A program made the position numbers and the translations under genes. A DNA stretch of 64,000 nt, from positions 434,001 through 498,000 of the forward strand of contig OZ242192.1 in assembly GCA_965205955.1 (NCBI GenBank), in the 5' to 3' direction. Below the pieces are notes generated by a model that was not told where the DNA came from, did no database searches, and worked only from the letters and a program-made list of their open reading frames with translations. Positions 15,373-25,355 of this stretch are shown piece after piece; within the stretch, counting starts at the first letter, position 1, and every line of letters begins with the position of its first letter. The stretch comes from G965202915 sp965205955. Its GTDB lineage: Bacteria; Pseudomonadota; Gammaproteobacteria; Eutrophobiales; Eutrophobiaceae.

Positions 15373-17322
15373 TTAGGGCAGGAAAATGCCCAAAAGAATC
15401 AACAGGCCGATGATCATTGAAAAGGCGTAATGGTATAGATAACCGGATTGTATGTGCCGTATTAGCGCGGAAAACCGGCTTACGATGCGGGCGGAGCCGT
15501 TTACAACCAGGCCGTCAATAATCCTGATATCACCTATCGTCCACAGAAGATTACCGATTTTTCTGGAGCCTGCAGGGAAAACCGCCTGGTTGAACCGGTC
15601 GAATCCGTAGTTGTTTGCCAACACCTGGTAAATGATGGTAAAGCGTTCGGCAATGATCCGGGGAGTTTGCGGAAATCTGAGGTAGCACAGCCACGCGGTG
15701 GCAATGCCGGCGGCCATGAGTCCCAATACGGCGGGATGTGTAAAGGCATGCAGCATAAACCAAAACGCCCCATAGTAGTTGAGCGCAAGCCGGTCGAGTA
15801 CGTTATTGTTTTCGGCCACGAATATAGCGTTGCCAAAATAGTCGCCGAAAAGCATGGGGGTGATCAGGAACCAGCCTATAATCAGTGAGGGGAGCGCGAG
15901 CGCTATCAGCGGCACCGTCATCGTCCATGGCGCCTCTTGCAGGCGTTTCCACTCGTCTATGTCTATATGCTCTTCGCCGTGAAAGGTCATGAAGAAAAGG
16001 CGGAAACTGTACAGGGCGGTAAAGAATACGCCGGCCAATACGGCATAGTAGGCGAACGTAGCGCCCGGCAAGCTGGATAGATGCACTGCTTCAATGATGG
16101 CGTCTTTGGAGAAGAATCCGGCTGTGCCGGGGAACCCTATTAATGCCAGCGAGCCGAAAAAACAGGTGATCCAGGTGATCGGCATTTTTTTGTAGAGCCC
16201 CCCCATTTTGCGCATGTCTTTTTCATGCCGCATGACAATGACCGCGCCGGCCGCAAGGAATAGTAATGCCTTGAAAAAGGCATGGGTCACTAAATGGAAA
16301 ATCGCCGCCGCATAGGCCGATGCGCCCAGTGCGACGGTCATATAGCCCAGTTGTGACAGGGTGGAATAGGCAATCACTCGTTTAATGTCGTTCTGCACAA
16401 GCCCTAGTACACTCATGGACAGGGCGGTGACGGCGCCAATGATCAGGATAAGGCTCAGGGCGGTTTCCGAGTGTTCGAATAGCGGCGACATGCGCGCTAC
16501 CATGAAAATGCCGGCCGTTACCATAGTGGCTGCGTGGATCAGCGCCGATATCGGGGTGGGGCCTTCCATGGAATCGGGTAACCAGACGTGCAGCGGCACC
16601 TGGGCCGATTTGCCCATGGCGCCGATAAAGAGGCAAATACAGATTAGCGACATCAAGGACCAGGCGTTGTCGCCCAGGATGGTTATCTCTGCATCGGCAA
16701 AATCGGGCGCCTGCGAAAAGATCGTCGCGTAATCCAGGGAATTGAAGTAGGTGAGGATTGCCGCAATGCCTAAAAGAAAGCCGAAGTCTCCCACCCGGTT
16801 TACCAGAAATGCCTTCAGATTGGCAAAGATCGCCGTTTCTTTTTTGAACCAGAATCCGATCAGCAGATAAGAGACCAGCCCCACTCCCTCCCAGGCGAAG
16901 AATAGCTGCAGGAAGTTGTTCGACATTACCAGCATGAGCATGGCAAAGGTGAACAGGGAGATGTAACTGAAGAAACGCTGGTAGCCGGGGTCGTCGTGCA
17001 TGTAGCCGATGCTGTATATGTGTATTAGCCACGAGACAATGGTCACGACTACCATCATGGTAACGGTTAATTCGTCGATCAGAAAACCGACTGTGAACGG
17101 AATGTTCCCGCTGATCAGCCAGATATATGCCGTTGCATTGTAGGTTTCCCCGCCGTCAAAAATGATGTGTTTGTAGGCGATCAGCGACAGGACGCTGGAG
17201 ATGCCGACGCCGATAATGGTTATGCGGTGCGCGGCTGTGCGGCCGATGACCCGGCCGAATAGTCCGGCAACCACTGCGCCGAGCAACGGTGCCAGAACAA
17301 TGGCCAGATAGATGTTTTCCAT
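15373..17322 (-). CDS. nuoL: NADH-quinone oxidoreductase subunit L
   Basis: A 649-residue subunit, the largest of the antiporter-like set. It carries FFAWEGVGLVSYLLIGFW, KSAQVPLHVWLPDSMEGPTP, RVIAYSTLSQLGYM and the long C-terminal extension with the lateral helix that runs along the membrane arm in NuoL. The length is normal for the family (about 610-680). It lies 14 bases after nuoK. No frameshift or missing motif is seen. Confidence 0.97.
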   Translation of the reverse strand: MENIYLAIVLAPLLGAVVAGLFGRVIGRTAAHRITIIGVGISSVLSLIAYKHIIFDGGETYNATAYIWLISGNIPFTVGFLIDELTVTMMVVVTIVSWLIHIYSIGYMHDDPGYQRFFSYISLFTFAMLMLVMSNNFLQLFFAWEGVGLVSYLLIGFWFKKETAIFANLKAFLVNRVGDFGFLLGIAAILTYFNSLDYATIFSQAPDFADAEITILGDNAWSLMSLICICLFIGAMGKSAQVPLHVWLPDSMEGPTPISALIHAATMVTAGIFMVARMSPLFEHSETALSLILIIGAVTALSMSVLGLVQNDIKRVIAYSTLSQLGYMTVALGASAYAAAIFHLVTHAFFKALLFLAAGAVIVMRHEKDMRKMGGLYKKMPITWITCFFGSLALIGFPGTAGFFSKDAIIEAVHLSSLPGATFAYYAVLAGVFFTALYSFRLFFMTFHGEEHIDIDEWKRLQEAPWTMTVPLIALALPSLIIGWFLITPMLFGDYFGNAIFVAENNNVLDRLALNYYGAFWFMLHAFTHPAVLGLMAAGIATAWLCYLRFPQTPRIIAERFTIIYQVLANNYGFDRFNQAVFPAGSRKIGNLLWTIGDIRIIDGLVVNGSARIVSRFSALIRHIQSGYLYHYAFSMIIGLLILLGIFLP

Positions 17323-17336
17323 ATTATGGGCGTGTA

Positions 17337-17642
17337 CTAACCTTTAATGCTGCTTAAATCATCGACGTTGATGGTGCCGCGGTTGCGAAACAGCACGATG
17401 AGTAATGCGAGACCTATCGCGGATTCGGCGGCGGCGACCGTGAGAATGAAGAATACGAATATCTGCCCGTGTATGTCATCGAGGAAATGGGAGAATGCAA
17501 TAAAGTTCATGTTGACGGCCAGCAGCATCAATTCTATGCACATCAGTAACAAGATCATGTTTTTTCTGTTTAAAAAGATGCCGGTGACACTGATGCAGAA
17601 TAGTATCGAGGCAAGGGTGAGAACCTGGGGCAGGGTGATCAT
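17337..17642 (-). CDS. nuoK: NADH-quinone oxidoreductase subunit K
   Basis: A 101-residue protein with three membrane helices. It contains the buried glutamates of the NuoK proton path in MCIELMLLAVNMNFIAF and AAAESAIGLALLIVLFR. The length is exactly that expected. It sits three bases after nuoJ, as in other nuo operons. Confidence 0.97.
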   Translation of the reverse strand: MITLPQVLTLASILFCISVTGIFLNRKNMILLLMCIELMLLAVNMNFIAFSHFLDDIHGQIFVFFILTVAAAESAIGLALLIVLFRNRGTINVDDLSSIKG

Positions 17643-17645
17643 GGT

Positions 17646-18236
17646 TTAGCCGTCGGTCTTTTTCGCATCCATTTTTACAATGCGCAGGCGGTCTTGTTTT
17701 GTTGCGCGAACCTGCTGTGCGGGATCAATGGATTTGTTCATTTTTGATTTACTCATGGACAGCGATATTGCGGTAACGATGGCTACCAGAAGAATTACGC
17801 CGGCTATCTCAAACTCATAAAGGTATTCGGTATACAGGGTGTGGCCGAGTAATTTGGTGTTATTATAGGCTTCGCCCGGACCGGCCTCCGAATTGAAAAA
17901 GTCCGAGCTGACGATGGAGCTCATTGCAAGCGCCATCAATATGGCGACTACGGCGCCCGCCGGTAAAAATCCGGCAAATCCCTCGCGTAAAACGGCGACA
18001 TTGATGTCGAGCATCATTATCAAAAACAGAAACAGCACCATGACCGCCCCGACGTAGACCAGTACCAGCACGATGGCAAGAAACTCGGCCAGCATCAATA
18101 ACCAGATGGCGGCGCTGGAAAAAAAGGCCAGCACCAGAAACAGGGCGGCAAACACGGGGTTGCGTACGGTTATCACCATGCTGGCCGACAATAACAGCAT
18201 TGCCGCAAAAAGGTAGAATACAATCTGCTCGAACAT
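17646..18236 (-). CDS. nuoJ: NADH-quinone oxidoreductase subunit J
   Basis: A 196-residue membrane protein with five predicted helices; the segment AIVLVLVYVGAVMVLFLFLI is the conserved NuoJ helix that contains the pi-bulge in structures. The C-terminal tail is short, basic and cytoplasmic. It overlaps the nuoI stop by one base, suggesting coupled translation. It is part of the quinone-proximal membrane arm. Confidence 0.96.
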   Translation of the reverse strand: MFEQIVFYLFAAMLLLSASMVITVRNPVFAALFLVLAFFSSAAIWLLMLAEFLAIVLVLVYVGAVMVLFLFLIMMLDINVAVLREGFAGFLPAGAVVAILMALAMSSIVSSDFFNSEAGPGEAYNNTKLLGHTLYTEYLYEFEIAGVILLVAIVTAISLSMSKSKMNKSIDPAQQVRATKQDRLRIVKMDAKKTDG

Positions 18237-18724
18237 TATCGATACATTGCATCCAGTTCACGGTCGGCTGCAATCTGCTGTTCATATTTATCGCCGATTT
18301 CCAGCAGATGCTCTTTGCTAATGAGTAAATCGCCGCGTTTTTCTCCGTGATATTCGAATATCCTGGTTTCAACAATAGAATCGACCGGGCAGGATTCTTC
18401 GCAAAAGCCGCAAAAGATACATTTTGTTAAATCAATATCATAGCGGGTCGTCCTTCTGCTGCCGTCCGCCCGTTGTTCCGATTCAATGGTGATTGCGACG
18501 GCCGGACAGACTGCTTCACATAACTTGCAGGCAATGCAACGCTCTTCTCCATTCGGGTAGCGGCGCAATGCATGCAAACCACGGAAACGGTTTGATTGCG
18601 GCGTTTTTTCTTCGGGATATTGAACCGTGGTTTTGGGTTGAAACAGATATTTGCCGGTCAATATCAGTCCTTTGATTAGTTCCCACAGGAGCAGGCTTCT
18701 GAAATATTGGCTTATCTTGTTCAT
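18236..18724 (-). CDS. nuoI: NADH-quinone oxidoreductase subunit I
   Basis: A 162-residue ferredoxin-like subunit with two 4Fe-4S motifs, CIACKLCEAVCP and CIFCGFCEESCP, which hold clusters N6a and N6b passing electrons to NuoB. An amphipathic N-terminus precedes RFRGLHALRRYPNGEERC. I take ATG 18724 as the start because it gives the standard length; a TTG four codons upstream is possible. It lies 21 bases after nuoH. Confidence 0.97.
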   Translation of the reverse strand: MNKISQYFRSLLLWELIKGLILTGKYLFQPKTTVQYPEEKTPQSNRFRGLHALRRYPNGEERCIACKLCEAVCPAVAITIESEQRADGSRRTTRYDIDLTKCIFCGFCEESCPVDSIVETRIFEYHGEKRGDLLISKEHLLEIGDKYEQQIAADRELDAMYR

Positions 18725-18745
18725 TCTAATCGGCAAGGCTGTTGC

Positions 18746-19852
18746 TTAATCGAACCAGGGGGGGATTTCCGCTACAACCAGCACGGACGCGACGATCAGC
18801 CAGACTATGGTTATGGGAATGAATATTTTCCATCCCAGGCGCATGATTTGATCGTAGCGATAACGCGGAAAAGTCGCCCTGAACCAGAGAAACATGAACA
18901 TGAAAATCGAAGTCTTTGCCAGGAGCCAGAAAATATCCGGCACCCAGGCAAACCATTCTTCAAGGATGGGAATGCCCTGGAACGGGGAGAGCCACCCGCC
19001 GAGGAACATGATCGCGCTCAATACCGAGATCAATATCATGTTTGCGTATTCCGCCATGAAGAATATCGAGAAGGCCATGCCGCTGTATTCAACGTGGAAA
19101 CCGGCTACTATCTCCGATTCGCCCTCGGCAACGTCAAAAGGCGCCCGATTGGTTTCCGCAACTCCGGAAATGTAATAGATGATAAACAGGGGCAACAACG
19201 GCAGCCAGAACCAGTGAATTATACTGCCGGTCTGCGCCGTTACTATTTCTCCGAGATTGAGACTGCCTGCGGCAATCAGCACCCCTACCAGGGCAAATCC
19301 CATGGCTATTTCATAGGACACAATCTGCGCGGCGGAGCGTATGGCGCCGAGAAATGCGTATTTTGAATTGGAGGCCCATCCGGCAATAATTACCCCGTAC
19401 ACGGCCAGCGAGGTCAGCGCCAGTATGTACAGCAGGCCGGCATTGATGTCGGCAAGCACCATGACATCGTCAAACGGCACGACCGCCCAGGCCGCTATGG
19501 AGGGCGCCAGGGAGAGAATGGGCGCCATAATAAACAAGGTTTTGTTGGCCTTGGCAGGCATGATAATTTCCTTGACTATCAGCTTTAGCGCGTCGGCGAG
19601 GGGCTGCCCCAGCCCCCATAGCCGGAACCCTAAAAGGCCGACCCGATTGGGGCCGATGCGTCCCTGTATGGACCCGATAACCTTGCGCTCCGCATAGGTG
19701 AAATAGGTTACCGTGAGCAATACGAGTGTGATAATAATCAGAATTTTTGTAGTTGTTTCCATAGTCAATACCATGCCGGCTTGCAGCTCCGGCCCCACCA
19801 TCATGCTTGCCAATGGTATAAACAGGTTGCTGCGTAGATAGTCGAAAATCAT
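18746..19852 (-). CDS. nuoH: NADH-quinone oxidoreductase subunit H
   Basis: A 368-residue membrane protein with about eight helices that forms the quinone chamber with NuoB and NuoD. Signature segments are YAERKVIGSIQGRIGPNRVG and the acidic loop AETNRAPFDVAEGESEIV, plus FMFLWFRATFPRYRYDQIM. It starts one base after the nuoG stop. Confidence 0.97.
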   Translation of the reverse strand: MIFDYLRSNLFIPLASMMVGPELQAGMVLTMETTTKILIIITLVLLTVTYFTYAERKVIGSIQGRIGPNRVGLLGFRLWGLGQPLADALKLIVKEIIMPAKANKTLFIMAPILSLAPSIAAWAVVPFDDVMVLADINAGLLYILALTSLAVYGVIIAGWASNSKYAFLGAIRSAAQIVSYEIAMGFALVGVLIAAGSLNLGEIVTAQTGSIIHWFWLPLLPLFIIYYISGVAETNRAPFDVAEGESEIVAGFHVEYSGMAFSIFFMAEYANMILISVLSAIMFLGGWLSPFQGIPILEEWFAWVPDIFWLLAKTSIFMFMFLWFRATFPRYRYDQIMRLGWKIFIPITIVWLIVASVLVVAEIPPWFD

Positions 19853-19853
19853 A

Positions 19854-22223
19854 TTATGCCTTTTCTATTTGCAGCGCACCGAAAGACGGGCCTAAACAGG
19901 CATGCAGGGGTTGTGCCGCGTGAATCAAGGCGCATTGATCCGGGATGCGCTCGTCAATAATAACCGGCATGGCCGCCGTGGCCTCGCCTTGTCTGATCCG
20001 CACAGTCTGTCCGTCCAGAATGCTCAGGGTTGCCGCCATCGCCGGGTTGATATGAACGGCGCCGTCGCTGGCATCCTGCGTCATTTGAAGAGACGGCGCC
20101 CGGCGGGTAATACTGTCAATGGCATTCATCGGCACATCCGTAATTCTTTGCATTGCGCCATCGGGCGGTTCGATGGCGGTTATCTGCCACTGGGCGGTAT
20201 TGTCCGCCTTGACTGATCCGATTACAGCGGTCACTTCCGATAGTATTTCATCTGTTGAGACATATTCAAAATCAGGCAATCCAAACCGCTTGGCCAGCAT
20301 TATCAGCGTCTTCCATCCGGGTTTTGCCTCGCCGACCGGCCGGGTGGCCGCTGCAAAGACCTGGTGAGCGCCTTCATTATTGATGTAACTCCCGTCCGTT
20401 TCGGCGAATGGCGCAAGGGGTAGCAGCACGTCCGCATAGTTTTCCATTTCATCGTTGCAATAACTGCCCAGGCAGACCACCAATTCGGCCAAGTGCATTG
20501 CCTGTTTTGCCAGCCCGCCGTCCCAGCAATCAATTTCCGGTTCCAAGCCCATTATAATGTAAGCGTTTCGCGCCTCCTGCAACATGGAGTATGCGTCCAG
20601 ACCGGTGCTTGCCGATTTTTTTGCGCCGGGCAAACGATGCGGCAAGACGCCGGTCAGCCAGGCGCCGGAGGTATTGCTTGCCTCGCCCAAGTATCCCAGT
20701 CTGGATTTGGTGATTTGCGCCAGCCGGACGGCAAGTCCGCGTATATTTGAGTAGTCGGGATGGGCAACGGCGATGTTGCCCAGCAGAATGGTGGTGCGCG
20801 CATTTTTTGCTAATGAATCAGCCGCGTCCTTGTGGCATTCCTTTGCCTCAACTCGGTCAATTAATTCCCTGAGGGCCTGATCGGAAGTATCGGTTTCCAG
20901 TATTTTTATTATTGCGGCAAGCTCCTCTACGATCCTCGCCGGTGCGACGATCCGTTTGTGCCGCACAGCGTAATTCAATTCGTAATCGACCGGATTGATG
21001 ATCATGATTTGGCCGCCGTTATTGGCCGCTTTGCGCAGGCGGTGATTGATGATCGGTTGCTCTTTGCGCACGTTGCTGCCTATCAATAACACCGACTCCA
21101 ATTGCTCCATTTCCTGAATCGATTGCCCCAGATAGGGGTATGCGGGGGCAAGGGCTTGATCAGAAAAATCTCTTTGCCGGCAGCGATGATCGATATTGGC
21201 GCAGCCAATCCCCCTGAGCAGTTTTTGGAAAAGAAACAGTTCTTCCAGTGTCGAGGCGGGCGATGCCAATGCGCCGATTTGCCCGGCGCCGTATGCCGAA
21301 ATGACCGAGCTCAATTTTTCATGGGTATAGTCAAAGGCCGTTTCCCAGTCGGTCTCCCGCCATTCGCCTTGTTGTTTAATGCGCGGCGTCAATATTCTGG
21401 CGCTGCTGTAAAGTCCTTCGTAGCTGAAGCGATCCCGGTCGGACAGCCATATTTCATTTATCTTTTCATTTTCTGCCGGGACAACCCGCTTTACCCGGCC
21501 GCCGTTCACGTGTATGTGTATGTTTGACCCGGTTGAGTCATGCGGCGCAATCGCGTCTTTTTGCGCCAGTTCCCAGGCGCGCACCGAGTAACGAAAAGGT
21601 CTGGAGGTCAGGGCGCCGACCGGACAAATATCGATGATATTGCCGGACATTTCCGAGTGGACTGTTTTTTCAATATAGGTGCCGATTTCCATATATTCAC
21701 CGCGGCCGGTGACCCCTATCTCTCTCAACCCGGCAATTTCTTCGCCAAACCGCACGCAGCGCGTACAATGGATGCAGCGGGTCATGTCGGTTTGAATCAA
21801 GGGCCCGATATTCTTGTCCTGCACAACCCGCTTTTTTTCCTGATAACGGGAAACGTCGCTGCCGTAGCCGACGGCCAGATCCTGCAATTCGCATTCGCCG
21901 CCCTGATCGCAGATCGGGCAATCCAGCGGATGGTTTATTAACAGAAACTCCATAACCGATTTTTGGGCCTCATGGGCGAGCGCCGATTTTGTTCGCACCA
22001 CCATTCCGTCGGTAACGGGTGTGGCACAGGCGGGCAGTGGTTTGGGTGATTTTTCGACGTCCACCAGGCACATGCGGCAGTTGGCGGCAATACTCAGTTT
22101 GTGGTGGTAGCAAAAACGCGGAACATAGATATCATTCCGATCGGTTATTTCGATCAGCATCTGCCCCGGCCGCCCCTCCAGCCGCCGGCCGTCCACCTCC
22201 AGATGTATGGTATCGCCGGTCAT
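19854..22223 (-). CDS. nuoG: NADH-quinone oxidoreductase subunit G
   Basis: A 789-residue iron-sulfur subunit. The N-terminal 2Fe-2S domain has CYHHKLSIAANCRMCLVDV and ACATPV; then CPICDQGGECELQDLAVGYG and CIHCTRCVRFGEEIAG supply further clusters. The C-terminal part is a molybdopterin-oxidoreductase-like domain without catalytic role. It is shorter than E. coli NuoG (about 908) but within the range of other proteobacteria, and I do not see the extra N7-cluster cysteine set. It carries electrons from NuoF/E to NuoI. Confidence 0.96.
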   Translation of the reverse strand: MTGDTIHLEVDGRRLEGRPGQMLIEITDRNDIYVPRFCYHHKLSIAANCRMCLVDVEKSPKPLPACATPVTDGMVVRTKSALAHEAQKSVMEFLLINHPLDCPICDQGGECELQDLAVGYGSDVSRYQEKKRVVQDKNIGPLIQTDMTRCIHCTRCVRFGEEIAGLREIGVTGRGEYMEIGTYIEKTVHSEMSGNIIDICPVGALTSRPFRYSVRAWELAQKDAIAPHDSTGSNIHIHVNGGRVKRVVPAENEKINEIWLSDRDRFSYEGLYSSARILTPRIKQQGEWRETDWETAFDYTHEKLSSVISAYGAGQIGALASPASTLEELFLFQKLLRGIGCANIDHRCRQRDFSDQALAPAYPYLGQSIQEMEQLESVLLIGSNVRKEQPIINHRLRKAANNGGQIMIINPVDYELNYAVRHKRIVAPARIVEELAAIIKILETDTSDQALRELIDRVEAKECHKDAADSLAKNARTTILLGNIAVAHPDYSNIRGLAVRLAQITKSRLGYLGEASNTSGAWLTGVLPHRLPGAKKSASTGLDAYSMLQEARNAYIIMGLEPEIDCWDGGLAKQAMHLAELVVCLGSYCNDEMENYADVLLPLAPFAETDGSYINNEGAHQVFAAATRPVGEAKPGWKTLIMLAKRFGLPDFEYVSTDEILSEVTAVIGSVKADNTAQWQITAIEPPDGAMQRITDVPMNAIDSITRRAPSLQMTQDASDGAVHINPAMAATLSILDGQTVRIRQGEATAAMPVIIDERIPDQCALIHAAQPLHACLGPSFGALQIEKA

Positions 22224-22259
22224 TTTAATAGCCCATGAAATCGGGTGGCTGATTGAATG

Positions 22260-23555
22260 TCAAGCTGCATGGCTTTTATTGTCCGTCAGGCAATGCCCAT
22301 GGTCGATATGGAATTGAAATTCATCATGGAAGTGTTTTATAAAGCTCTGTACCGGCCATGCCGCGGCGTCGCCGAGTGCGCAAATTGTTCTGCCTTCAAT
22401 CTTTCCGGCAATATCCACGAGTTTGTCCAAATCCCGGTGTTCTCCCTGGCCGTTTTCTATTCTTTCAATAACGCGGTACATCCAGCCTGTGCCTTCACGG
22501 CAGGGCGTACATTTTCCGCACGATTCGGAATAGTAAAACCGGGAAATGCGTTCCAGCATGCTGACCATGCAGGTCGTGTCGTCCATTACAACGACCGCCC
22601 CGGAGCCCAGATATGATCCCGCCTCGATGATTGAATCGTAATCCATATTGGTTTCCAGCATAATTTCACCCGGCACTACCGGCACGGATGAGCCGCCGGG
22701 GATCACCGCCTTGAGCGTCCGGTCATCGCGCATCCCGCCGGCCATATCCAACAGTTCCGCAAACGGGATCCCCAAGGGCACTTCAAAATTTCCGGGGTTG
22801 TTTACATGGCCGCTGACAGAGAAGCACTTGACCCCGCCGCTATTGGGCACTCCCATGTTGGCAAACCACTCGGCGCCATTGAGGATGATGGATGGAACCG
22901 ATGCAAAACTTTCGGTATTGTTGATTGTGGTCGGGCGCCCATACAAGCCGAAATTGGCGGGGAACGGCGGTTTGAAGCGGGGCTGCCCCTTTTTTCCTTC
23001 CAGGGATTCCAGCAGTGCGGTTTCCTCACCGCAGATATAGGCTCCCGCGCCCAGGGTGTTGAATAGGTCTATGTTCGTGCCGCTGCCCAGGATGTTCTCG
23101 CCAAGGTAGCCTTCACTATAGGCCTCTTTCAGCGCATTCTCCATGCGTTTGAACGGTTCATCTATAAATTCGCCGCGTATATAGTTATATGCGACGGTTG
23201 TGCCGGTCGCATAACAGGCGATTGCCATTCCTTCGATCAGGCTGTGGGGATTGAAGCGGAGGATATCCCTGTCCTTGCAGGTGCCCGGTTCGCTCTCATC
23301 GGAATTGCATACTATATATTTCCGGCCCTCTGCGTCGCGAGGCATAAAACTCCATTTCAAACCGGTGGGAAAGCCCGCGCCCCCTCTGCCGCGAAGTCCG
23401 GAATTCTTTACTTCATCAATTACCTTTTCCGGCGGTGTTTTCTCTGTGAGCAGGGTTTTCAGCGCCTGGTAGCCGCCCACCTTGTAATAGTTCTCCAAGG
23501 TCCAGGGCCGCTTGAACTTGAGGGTGCTGAAGCATACCGAGTTGTGATCAGACAT
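22260..23555 (-). CDS. nuoF: NADH-quinone oxidoreductase subunit F
   Basis: A 431-residue NADH-binding subunit with FMN and cluster N3. Visible: GLRGRGGAGFPTGLKWSF (nucleotide/FMN site), GAGAYICGEETALLESLEG, and the 4Fe-4S motif SCGKCTPCREGTGW with the fourth Cys in CALGDAAAWPV. It takes hydride from NADH and passes electrons to the iron-sulfur chain. It starts six bases after nuoE. Confidence 0.97.
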   Translation of the reverse strand: MSDHNSVCFSTLKFKRPWTLENYYKVGGYQALKTLLTEKTPPEKVIDEVKNSGLRGRGGAGFPTGLKWSFMPRDAEGRKYIVCNSDESEPGTCKDRDILRFNPHSLIEGMAIACYATGTTVAYNYIRGEFIDEPFKRMENALKEAYSEGYLGENILGSGTNIDLFNTLGAGAYICGEETALLESLEGKKGQPRFKPPFPANFGLYGRPTTINNTESFASVPSIILNGAEWFANMGVPNSGGVKCFSVSGHVNNPGNFEVPLGIPFAELLDMAGGMRDDRTLKAVIPGGSSVPVVPGEIMLETNMDYDSIIEAGSYLGSGAVVVMDDTTCMVSMLERISRFYYSESCGKCTPCREGTGWMYRVIERIENGQGEHRDLDKLVDIAGKIEGRTICALGDAAAWPVQSFIKHFHDEFQFHIDHGHCLTDNKSHAA

Positions 23556-23561
23556 TATGCC

Positions 23562-24059
23562 TCACTCCAGCGCATCCAGAATGCGATCTACCTTTTCGAT
23601 GCTCAGGTTCTCGTGATAGATATGATTCACCTGCATCATTGGCGCACCGCAGCAGCCCGCCAGACATTCCTCCTCCGGCTTCAGAAAATATTTTCCATCG
23701 GGGGTTGATTCACCGATTTCTATATTGAGTTTTTTTTCTATGTGGTCGACAATCCGAGCGGAGCCGCGCAACATGCAGGAGATGTTGGTGCAGACTGCAA
23801 TACAGTTTCTGCCTACCGGCGCGGTTTCCAGCATGGAATAGAAGGAGGCAACCTCATAAACCGCGATAGTCGGCATAGCCAGATATTCCGCAACGGCATC
23901 CATCAGTTCCTTGGTGAGAAAACCTTTGTTTTCATGCTGTGCTTCGCGCAATGCCGCCAGTACCGCCGACTGCTTTTGCTCTGGCGGATATTTGCTTATC
24001 CAGTGATCGATCTCCCCGCGCACGTGGGCGGAAAGTGTATTTTTAACCGGCTCGGACAT
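23562..24059 (-). CDS. nuoE: NADH-quinone oxidoreductase subunit E
   Basis: A 165-residue thioredoxin-like 2Fe-2S subunit. Ligands are in the pattern CTNISCM and CLAGCCGAP; the N-terminal helical domain includes PEQKQSAVLAALREAQ and VYEVASFYSML. It pairs with NuoF in the NADH dehydrogenase module. It starts 42 bases after nuoD. Confidence 0.96.
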   Translation of the reverse strand: MSEPVKNTLSAHVRGEIDHWISKYPPEQKQSAVLAALREAQHENKGFLTKELMDAVAEYLAMPTIAVYEVASFYSMLETAPVGRNCIAVCTNISCMLRGSARIVDHIEKKLNIEIGESTPDGKYFLKPEEECLAGCCGAPMMQVNHIYHENLSIEKVDRILDALE

Positions 24060-24101
24060 TTTTTTCCACCTTCCGCCAGTACAGGGATATGCAGCCGTCC
24101 A

Positions 24102-25355
24102 TCACCTGTCTATCTCTCCAAACACAATGTCCTGCGTTCCGATTACGGCTACTACATCCGCCAGCATGTGTCCGCGCACCATCTCATTCATCGAGGCCAG
24201 GTGTGCAAATCCCGGCGCACGGATCTTCAATCGGTACGGTTTGTTCGCGCCGTCGGAGATCAGGTAAATGCCAAATTCGCCTTTTGGGTGTTCAACGGCG
24301 CAATATACCTCTCCTTCCGGCACGCAATACCCCTCGGTAAACAGTTTGAAGTGATGAATCAGGGATTCCATATCGCCTTTCATCTCTTCGCGCCGGGGAG
24401 GCGTCAACTTGTGATCATCCAATGTCACCGGCCCGGGATTGACGCGCAGCCAGTCTATACATTGCCGGACGATCTTATTGGATTGCCGCATTTCTTCAAT
24501 ACGCACAAGATAGCGGTCGTAGCAATCGCCGTTCGTTCCCACCGGTATGTCGAAATCCATCCGATCATAGACTTCGTAACAGCGGGTTTTGCGCAGATCC
24601 CATTCCAGTCCCGATCCACGCAACATCGGCCCGGAGAAGCCAAGTTGCAGGGCGCGCTCCGGCGATACAACGCCGATGCCCACCGTGCGCTGTTTCCAGA
24701 TGCGGTTGTCGGTCAGCAGGGTTTCATATTCATCAACGCGAGAGGGGAAGCGCTCGGTGAACGCATCGATAAAATCGAGCAGTGAGCCCTGTCGATCAGC
24801 ATTGAGGCGCCGCACTTCTTTTTCATTGTGCCATTTTGAAGCCTGGTACCGGGGCATCATCGAGGGCAAATCGCGATATACGCCGCCGGGGCGGTAATAG
24901 GTTGCATGCATGCGGGTGCCGGAGACCGCCTCGTAACAGTCCATCAAGTCTTCACGCTCGCGAAAACAATAGAGGAACACCGTCATAGCGCCAATATCCA
25001 GGCCGTGGGCGCCCAGCCACATCAGGTGATTGAGTATGCGGGTGATTTCATCATACATAACGCGAATGTACTGCGCCCGGACAGGGGGCGTTATTCCCAG
25101 CAGCTTTTCAATCGCCATGACATAGGCATGTTCGTTGCACATCATCGAAACGTAATCAAGGCGGTCCATATAGCCGATGCTCTGGTTATACGGTTTACTC
25201 TCGGCAAGTTTCTCGGTGCCGCGATGCAACAAGCCGATATGCGGATCGGCGCGCTCGATGACTTCGCCGTCCATTTCCAGCACCAGGCGCAATACACCAT
25301 GGGCGGCGGGATGCTGGGGGCCGAAGTTCATTGTCATATTGCGGATTTCAGGCAT
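24102..25355 (-). CDS. nuoD: NADH-quinone oxidoreductase subunit D
   Basis: A 417-residue subunit homologous to the large subunit of NiFe hydrogenases, forming the quinone headgroup site. Marks: MNFGPQHPAAHGVLRL (quinone-site His), HIGLLHRGTEKLAE, SGTRMHATYYRPGGV and a C-terminus ending VFGEIDR. It is separate from nuoC, unlike the fused nuoCD of enteric bacteria. The start overlaps the end of nuoC by eight bases. Confidence 0.97.
   Translation of the reverse strand: MPEIRNMTMNFGPQHPAAHGVLRLVLEMDGEVIERADPHIGLLHRGTEKLAESKPYNQSIGYMDRLDYVSMMCNEHAYVMAIEKLLGITPPVRAQYIRVMYDEITRILNHLMWLGAHGLDIGAMTVFLYCFREREDLMDCYEAVSGTRMHATYYRPGGVYRDLPSMMPRYQASKWHNEKEVRRLNADRQGSLLDFIDAFTERFPSRVDEYETLLTDNRIWKQRTVGIGVVSPERALQLGFSGPMLRGSGLEWDLRKTRCYEVYDRMDFDIPVGTNGDCYDRYLVRIEEMRQSNKIVRQCIDWLRVNPGPVTLDDHKLTPPRREEMKGDMESLIHHFKLFTEGYCVPEGEVYCAVEHPKGEFGIYLISDGANKPYRLKIRAPGFAHLASMNEMVRGHMLADVVAVIGTQDIVFGEIDR

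Noticed and set aside
22257..22616. 119-codon plus-strand frame at the nuoF/nuoG boundary
   Set aside because: Antisense to nuoF.
23742..24785. 347-codon plus-strand frame over nuoE and nuoD
   Set aside because: Antisense to two certain complex I genes, with no family features.
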